Below, one piece after another: positions 60,049-64,000 of a DNA stretch of 64,000 nt. The position numbers were made by a program, and so were the translations under genes. The notes under the pieces are model-generated. The model did no database searches and was not told the DNA's origin. It worked only from the letters and a program-made list of their open reading frames with translations. Numbering within the stretch: the first letter of the stretch is position 1; every line of letters begins with the position of its first letter. This DNA comes from Nocardioidaceae bacterium (lineage in GTDB: Bacteria > Actinomycetota > Actinomycetes > Propionibacteriales > Nocardioidaceae), in NCBI GenBank assembly GCA_030447865.1, contig JAUJOD010000005.1:1-64000 (forward strand), read 5' to 3'.

Positions 60049-61362
60049 ATGAGCCATAAGGTGTTTACCACCGGAGTCTCTCTCTCCGTCGCAGCCACCG
60101 GGCTGCTTTTCATGACGTCGCCAGCTCAGGCAAGCTTCGCCGCGGCCGCCGGCACGCTTACTCCTACCAACTTCGCGATGGAAGCCTCCGGCTATGCCAC
60201 CCGAGTCAAGGGCGGCCAGGTACCGGCTAGCTCAGACCAAAGCGCCTTCCAGGTGATCGGTTGCACGAACCTGGCCGGCAAGAACAAGACGAACGCCGAG
60301 GCGACTGCCGACGCCGCGCCACTGATCAGCACAAAGGACGCCGCGACACGGGTCTGGACCACCAAGAGCGCCGACGGTGTTGTTTCCTCTTGGGCGCGTA
60401 ACAGGATCGCGTCGGTCGCGATCGGAGACGCTACGACACCGAGCACCGCCACCATCAACGGCATCACGTCGACGTCTCGCGCTTTCCACGACACAAACGG
60501 CTTCCACGCGGCCACGCGCACAAGTGTCCTCTCGATCACCGTCGATCCAGACGGAGAAGGTGGAGTTCCCGGTGTGACGACCCCGGGCGGGCCAACGGCC
60601 GACAATCCGGTCATCGAGGTGCCTGGGGTGGCGGAGATCTCTGTCGGACCAAAGAAGACGGCGCAGGACGCCAATGGCGCGTCTGCCCAAGCTGATGCAC
60701 TCCGGATCAAGCTGCTCGCAAGCGACACGGTTGTCTTCCTCGCGCACTCGCGGGCGACGATCAATGGCGGCGTGGTTTCCGGCCTCTTCAGAGGGTCCGC
60801 CTACGCATCGAAGGCCACCGCTGCTGGCGGCCGCGTCACGAGCGGCAGGACCCCTTACATCGTGATGCCATGCCAGGGCACTGACGGCGCAGTCATCAGC
60901 AGGGACATTGCCAGGGCCAACCCCAAGGTCATCGTCAACGGAGTCGTCGCCAAGGGTCTGCATGCTGACCAGTCGGCAGACCAGACGCGGTTGAGAGCCT
61001 CGGGTTACGAGCGCGGCCGAGTCGAGCGCGTGCGCATCGGAGAAGGAACCAACCGCGTACTCGCGGTTTCCGGAATCGTTGGACGGGCCAACGTCCACTT
61101 CGTTCGAGGTGAAGGAATCACCAAGGACGTCAAGGGCAGCCACATCCTCGGTGTGACTCTCAACGGCGAGCCCCAGCGCTTTGGCAGCGATGGCGTGATC
61201 CGGGTCGCCAACCTCGCCAAGCTTGAGCGCAACATCGTCAAGCGCACGAAGTTGACTATTCAGGTCACGCAGCTTCGAGTCACGCTGCTCGGAGGGACCA
61301 ACGAGGGGACGGTCATCGACCTCGGCGTCGCGAAGGTCGGGTTCAGCAGGTCAGGCCTGTAA
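60049..61362 (+). CDS. Secreted protein, choice-of-anchor P-like
   Basis: 437 aa. Signal peptide about 1-30 (hydrophobic core VSLSVAATGLLFM, cleavage after SPAQA). The mature part is Thr/Ala/Gly/Val-rich beta structure with two Cys (IGCTNL and MPCQGT) that may form a disulfide. It resembles actinobacterial 'choice-of-anchor' surface proteins, but no sortase motif or C-terminal membrane anchor is present. GC is lower than in neighbours. Function unknown. Stands alone between tRNA-Arg and kgd. Confidence 0.72.
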   Translation: MSHKVFTTGVSLSVAATGLLFMTSPAQASFAAAAGTLTPTNFAMEASGYATRVKGGQVPASSDQSAFQVIGCTNLAGKNKTNAEATADAAPLISTKDAATRVWTTKSADGVVSSWARNRIASVAIGDATTPSTATINGITSTSRAFHDTNGFHAATRTSVLSITVDPDGEGGVPGVTTPGGPTADNPVIEVPGVAEISVGPKKTAQDANGASAQADALRIKLLASDTVVFLAHSRATINGGVVSGLFRGSAYASKATAAGGRVTSGRTPYIVMPCQGTDGAVISRDIARANPKVIVNGVVAKGLHADQSADQTRLRASGYERGRVERVRIGEGTNRVLAVSGIVGRANVHFVRGEGITKDVKGSHILGVTLNGEPQRFGSDGVIRVANLAKLERNIVKRTKLTIQVTQLRVTLLGGTNEGTVIDLGVAKVGFSRSGL

Positions 61363-61387
61363 CCAGCGCCTGCTGCGGACGTACGTC

Positions 61388-61428
61388 CACCACGAGGGGC
61401 TGTCCGAAAAGGGCGGCCCCTCCTGGTG
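61388..61428 (+). terminator. Hairpin terminator after the secreted-protein gene
   Basis: CACCA-GAGGGGC pairs with GCCCCTC-TGGTG with one internal mismatch, and inner T-G/C-G pairs close a GAAAA loop, giving a stem of about 18 bp. It begins 25 bases after the stop codon and separates this gene from kgd. No long T-tract. Confidence 0.75.
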
Positions 61429-61536
61429 TCCTCGAAGACAGCCACCACTGTCTGCGCTGCCCATGGAGGGAGCCGGGGGGTTAGCCTTGAAGCTGTCCAT
61501 GCAGGCGCCGCAGCGGAAGAGGCGAAACTAAAGGCC

Positions 61537-64000
61537 GTGTCCCAATCTTCGCAAGAGAGCCCCCTGGCAAGTTTCGGGCCCAACGAGTGGCTCGTCGACG
61601 AGATGTACGACAAGTTCGTGGCCGACCCGGACTCAGTCGACGAGGCATGGCGAGAGCTCTTTGCCGATCGCTCGTCACCAGACCCCACGTCAGCAGACCC
61701 GACGTCAGCCGACCCGACGTCAGCTGTGTCGACCACGGCAGCACCGAAGAAGGCTGGCTCAAACAGCGCGTCGACCTCCAACGGTCACTCGACGCCGACA
61801 CCGGCAGCCAAGCAGCCAGCGCCCCCCGCTCAGCCCGCACCCCGTGCTGAGCAGCCGGTGCCGCAAGCCACCGCACCCAGCCTGTCACCTGCTGCTCTCA
61901 CGGGGTCCGCAGCTGCCTCGGCGGTGTCTCCAGCGGAAGCGCACAAGGGCGATAAGCCGCAGCCGGCGCGGGCCGCTAGCGCAGCCGGGCCGGTGCCCAA
62001 AGACCAACCGGCCCCAGCCGAGACGTCCGAAGACTCCGAAGAGTCGCAGCGGGTTGTTCTCAAGGGAGCCTCGGCGCGAACGGTGGCCAACATGGACACC
62101 AGCCTGTCGGTGCCCACGGCGACCAGTGTGCGGACCGTGCCCGTCAAGCTGCTCATCGACAACCGCGTCGTCATCAACAACCACCTCGCCCGTGCGCGCG
62201 GTGGCAAGGTGTCGTTCACGCACATCATCGGGTTCGCTCTGGTGAAGGCGCTGAAGACGATGCCGGAGATGAACTACGGCTTCGAGCTCGTCGAGGGCAA
62301 GCCGAACGTGGTCAAGCCCGCGCACGTCAATCTGGGGCTCGCGATCGACGTACAGAAGCCGGACGGCACCCGGCAGCTGCTGGTGCCGTCGATCAAGGCG
62401 GCCGAGGGCTTGTCGTTCGCTGGCTTTTGGAGCGCCTACGAAGACGTCGTCCGCCGCACTCGGGACAACAAGCTCACGATTGAGGACTTCCAGGGCACCA
62501 CGATCAGCCTGACCAACCCGGGGACCATCGGCACCAATCACTCGGTGCCTCGGCTGATGGTTGGCCAAGGGTGCATCCTCGGGGTCGGCGCGATGGACTA
62601 TCCCGCGGAGTACCAGGGAGCCAGCGAGGAGACCCTCGCCCGGAACGCGGTGAGCAAGGTCATGACGCTGACGTCGACCTACGACCACCGCATCATCCAA
62701 GGTGCGCAGTCCGGGGAGTTCCTGCGCCGGTTGCATGCCCTGCTCCTGGGCGAGGACCACTTCTACGACGAGATCTTTCGGGCGCTGCGTATCCCGTACG
62801 AGCCCATCCGGTGGGCGTCCGACCTTTCGGCCAACCATGAGGACGAGGTCAGCAAGCAAGCCCGCGTCTTGGAGATGATCCATTCCTACCGGGTGCGTGG
62901 ACACATCATGGCCGACACCGACCCGTTGGAGTACCAGCAGCGCAGCCACCCTGACCTCGATATCGCGACGCACGGCCTCACCCTGTGGGACCTCGACCGG
63001 GAGTTCGCGACCGGGAACTTCGGCGGTCGGCGCTTCATGAAGCTGCGGCACATCCTGGGCATCTTGCGCGACTCGTACTGCCGAACGACCGGCATCGAGT
63101 ACATGCACATCCAAGACCCCGACCAGCGCCGCTGGATCCAAGAACGGGTCGAGCGCCCGCACGAGAAGCCGCCGCGCGAGGAGCAGCTGCGCATCTTGCA
63201 CAAGCTCAACCAGGCCGAGGCGTTCGAGACGTTCCTGCAGACGAAGTTCGTCGGCCAAAAGCGCTTCAGCCTCGAGGGCGGAGAGACCACCATCCCGCTG
63301 CTTGACGAGATCTGTGCGGCGGCCGCCGACGCCTCGCTCGACGAAGTGACGATCGGCATGGCACACCGTGGGCGGCTCAACGTGCTCGCCAACATCGTCG
63401 GCAAGCGGTACTCCCAGATCTTCCGCGAGTTCGAGGGCAACATCGATCCGCGCACCGTCCAGGGATCCGGAGACGTCAAGTACCACCTTGGCGCCGAGGG
63501 CGAGTTCACCTCCAGCCTGGGGGCGAAGGTCAAGGTGTCGGTGGCGGCGAACCCGTCCCACCTCGAAGCCGTCGACCCGGTCCTGGAGGGCATCGCCCGG
63601 GCCAAGCAGGACCTGCTGAACCGCGGCGCTGAGTATCCCGTGCTGCCGTTGCTCGTACACGGTGATGCGGCCTTCGCCGGGCAGGGCGTCGTCGCGGAGA
63701 CGTTGAACCTGTCACAGCTGCGGGGCTACCGCACCGGGGGCACCATCCACGTCGTCGTCAACAACCAGGTCGGCTTCACCACGTCGCCCTCGTCGTCTCG
63801 CTCCTCGCTGTACGCCACCGACGTCGCCCGGATGGTGCAAGCGCCGATCTTCCACGTCAACGGTGACGACCCGGAGGCCTGTATGCGGGTGGCGCAGCTT
63901 GCCTTTGAGTACCGCCAGGCGTTCAACAAGGACGTCGTGATCGACCTGGTGTGCTACCGGCGCCGCGGTCACAACGAGGGCGACGACCCGTCGTACACCC
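61537..64000 (+). CDS. kgd: Multifunctional 2-oxoglutarate metabolism enzyme Kgd (partial)
   Basis: First 821 codons; the gene runs off the window. The N-terminal [13 protein letters not shown] peptide is followed by a Ser/Thr/Ala/Pro linker (with a tandem SADPT repeat). Next come the E2-type acyltransferase domain, with catalytic H384 in [16 protein letters not shown], and the E1 (SucA) domain, with [14 protein letters not shown] and [15 protein letters not shown]. No lipoyl domain, as in actinobacterial fused E2-E1 proteins that act with a separate lipoylated partner. Start GTG at 61537. Confidence 0.94.
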   Translation, partial: MSQSSQESPLASFGPNEWLVDEMYDKFVADPDSVDEAWRELFADRSSPDPTSADPTSADPTSAVSTTAAPKKAGSNSASTSNGHSTPTPAAKQPAPPAQPAPRAEQPVPQATAPSLSPAALTGSAAASAVSPAEAHKGDKPQPARAASAAGPVPKDQPAPAETSEDSEESQRVVLKGASARTVANMDTSLSVPTATSVRTVPVKLLIDNRVVINNHLARARGGKVSFTHIIGFALVKALKTMPEMNYGFELVEGKPNVVKPAHVNLGLAIDVQKPDGTRQLLVPSIKAAEGLSFAGFWSAYEDVVRRTRDNKLTIEDFQGTTISLTNPGTIGTNHSVPRLMVGQGCILGVGAMDYPAEYQGASEETLARNAVSKVMTLTSTYDHRIIQGAQSGEFLRRLHALLLGEDHFYDEIFRALRIPYEPIRWASDLSANHEDEVSKQARVLEMIHSYRVRGHIMADTDPLEYQQRSHPDLDIATHGLTLWDLDREFATGNFGGRRFMKLRHILGILRDSYCRTTGIEYMHIQDPDQRRWIQERVERPHEKPPREEQLRILHKLNQAEAFETFLQTKFVGQKRFSLEGGETTIPLLDEICAAAADASLDEVTIGMAHRGRLNVLANIVGKRYSQIFREFEGNIDPRTVQGSGDVKYHLGAEGEFTSSLGAKVKVSVAANPSHLEAVDPVLEGIARAKQDLLNRGAEYPVLPLLVHGDAAFAGQGVVAETLNLSQLRGYRTGGTIHVVVNNQVGFTTSPSSSRSSLYATDVARMVQAPIFHVNGDDPEACMRVAQLAFEYRQAFNKDVVIDLVCYRRRGHNEGDDPSYT

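Noticed and set aside
59780-61362. Integrated element at tRNA-Arg
   Set aside because: No integrase, excisionase or repeated tRNA 3' end was found in the window, so only a low-GC gene is reported.
61885-63660. 591-codon open frame antisense to kgd, and similar long antisense frames over treS, icmA and the atp genes
   Set aside because: High-GC codon bias opens antisense frames; these have no domains and lie fully over well-supported genes.

Overview
This is one 64-kb stretch of high-GC, gene-dense chromosome from an actinobacterium (Actinomycetota). The evidence is the GlgE alpha-glucan pathway, the mismatch endonuclease NucS, a Kgd-type 2-oxoglutarate enzyme, a Scy/DivIVA-like coiled-coil protein, a 13E12/DUF222 HNH protein and many GTG starts. 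From memory, the gene order matches the core of Streptomyces coelicolor (glgP-glgE-treS-mak-glgB; icmA, meaB, thiolase, mce, scy; nucS; the atp operon; prfA, rpmE, rho, thrB, thrC, lysA, argS; kgd). The genus cannot be fixed from sequence alone; a Nocardioides-like or other non-Streptomyces lineage would fit.

Layout. 1-281 is an almost pure G/C homopolymer and is probably a damaged contig end. 282-2016 (minus) holds three small proteins with a type VII secretion-signal look. 2095-11977 is the glycogen/maltose-1-phosphate block: glgP on the minus strand, and glgE, treS, mak and glgB on the plus strand with overlapping or abutting ends. 12036-14568 holds a lipoprotein, a membrane protein and a YbbN-like thioredoxin/TPR protein. 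14597-20143 is a coenzyme-B12 acyl-CoA block (ICM-type mutase, MeaB chaperone, thiolase, epimerase). A second part of that metabolism follows at 23695-25359 and 31951-33453 (two 3-hydroxyacyl-CoA dehydrogenases and the cobalamin adenosyltransferase). 20222-22931 encodes a polar-growth coiled-coil protein and an AI-2E-type exporter. 25475-26149 is nucS. 26158-30431 is a cell-envelope/stress cluster (PRC-barrel/DUF2382, two low-complexity proteins, a holin-like protein, DUF3618, BrkB).

30374-40208 is the most accessory part: a D-amino-acid oxidase, a STAS protein, a GNAT, an AlkA-like glycosylase, a threonine-dehydratase-like enzyme, a wrecked aminoglycoside-phosphotransferase pseudogene, a VapC-tail relic and a 13E12 HNH gene. 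39747-54230 is the housekeeping minus-strand run DUF2550, atpCDGAHFEB with two assembly genes, wecA, sua5, prmC, prfA, rpmE and rho. 54529-59641 is thrB, thrC, lysA and argS, with hom missing from its usual place. tRNA-Arg(CCG), a secreted protein of unknown role and the 5' part of kgd close the window.

The main unexplained structure is a family of five copies of a ~44-48-bp nested palindrome (arms TTGTCAGA/TCTGACAA around GTCGACC/GGTCGAC) scattered between operons at 31.4, 48.1 (two copies), 54.5 and 59.7 kb. The second regulatory find is a near-consensus Rex operator upstream of the atp operon, which would tie ATP synthase expression to NADH/NAD+.
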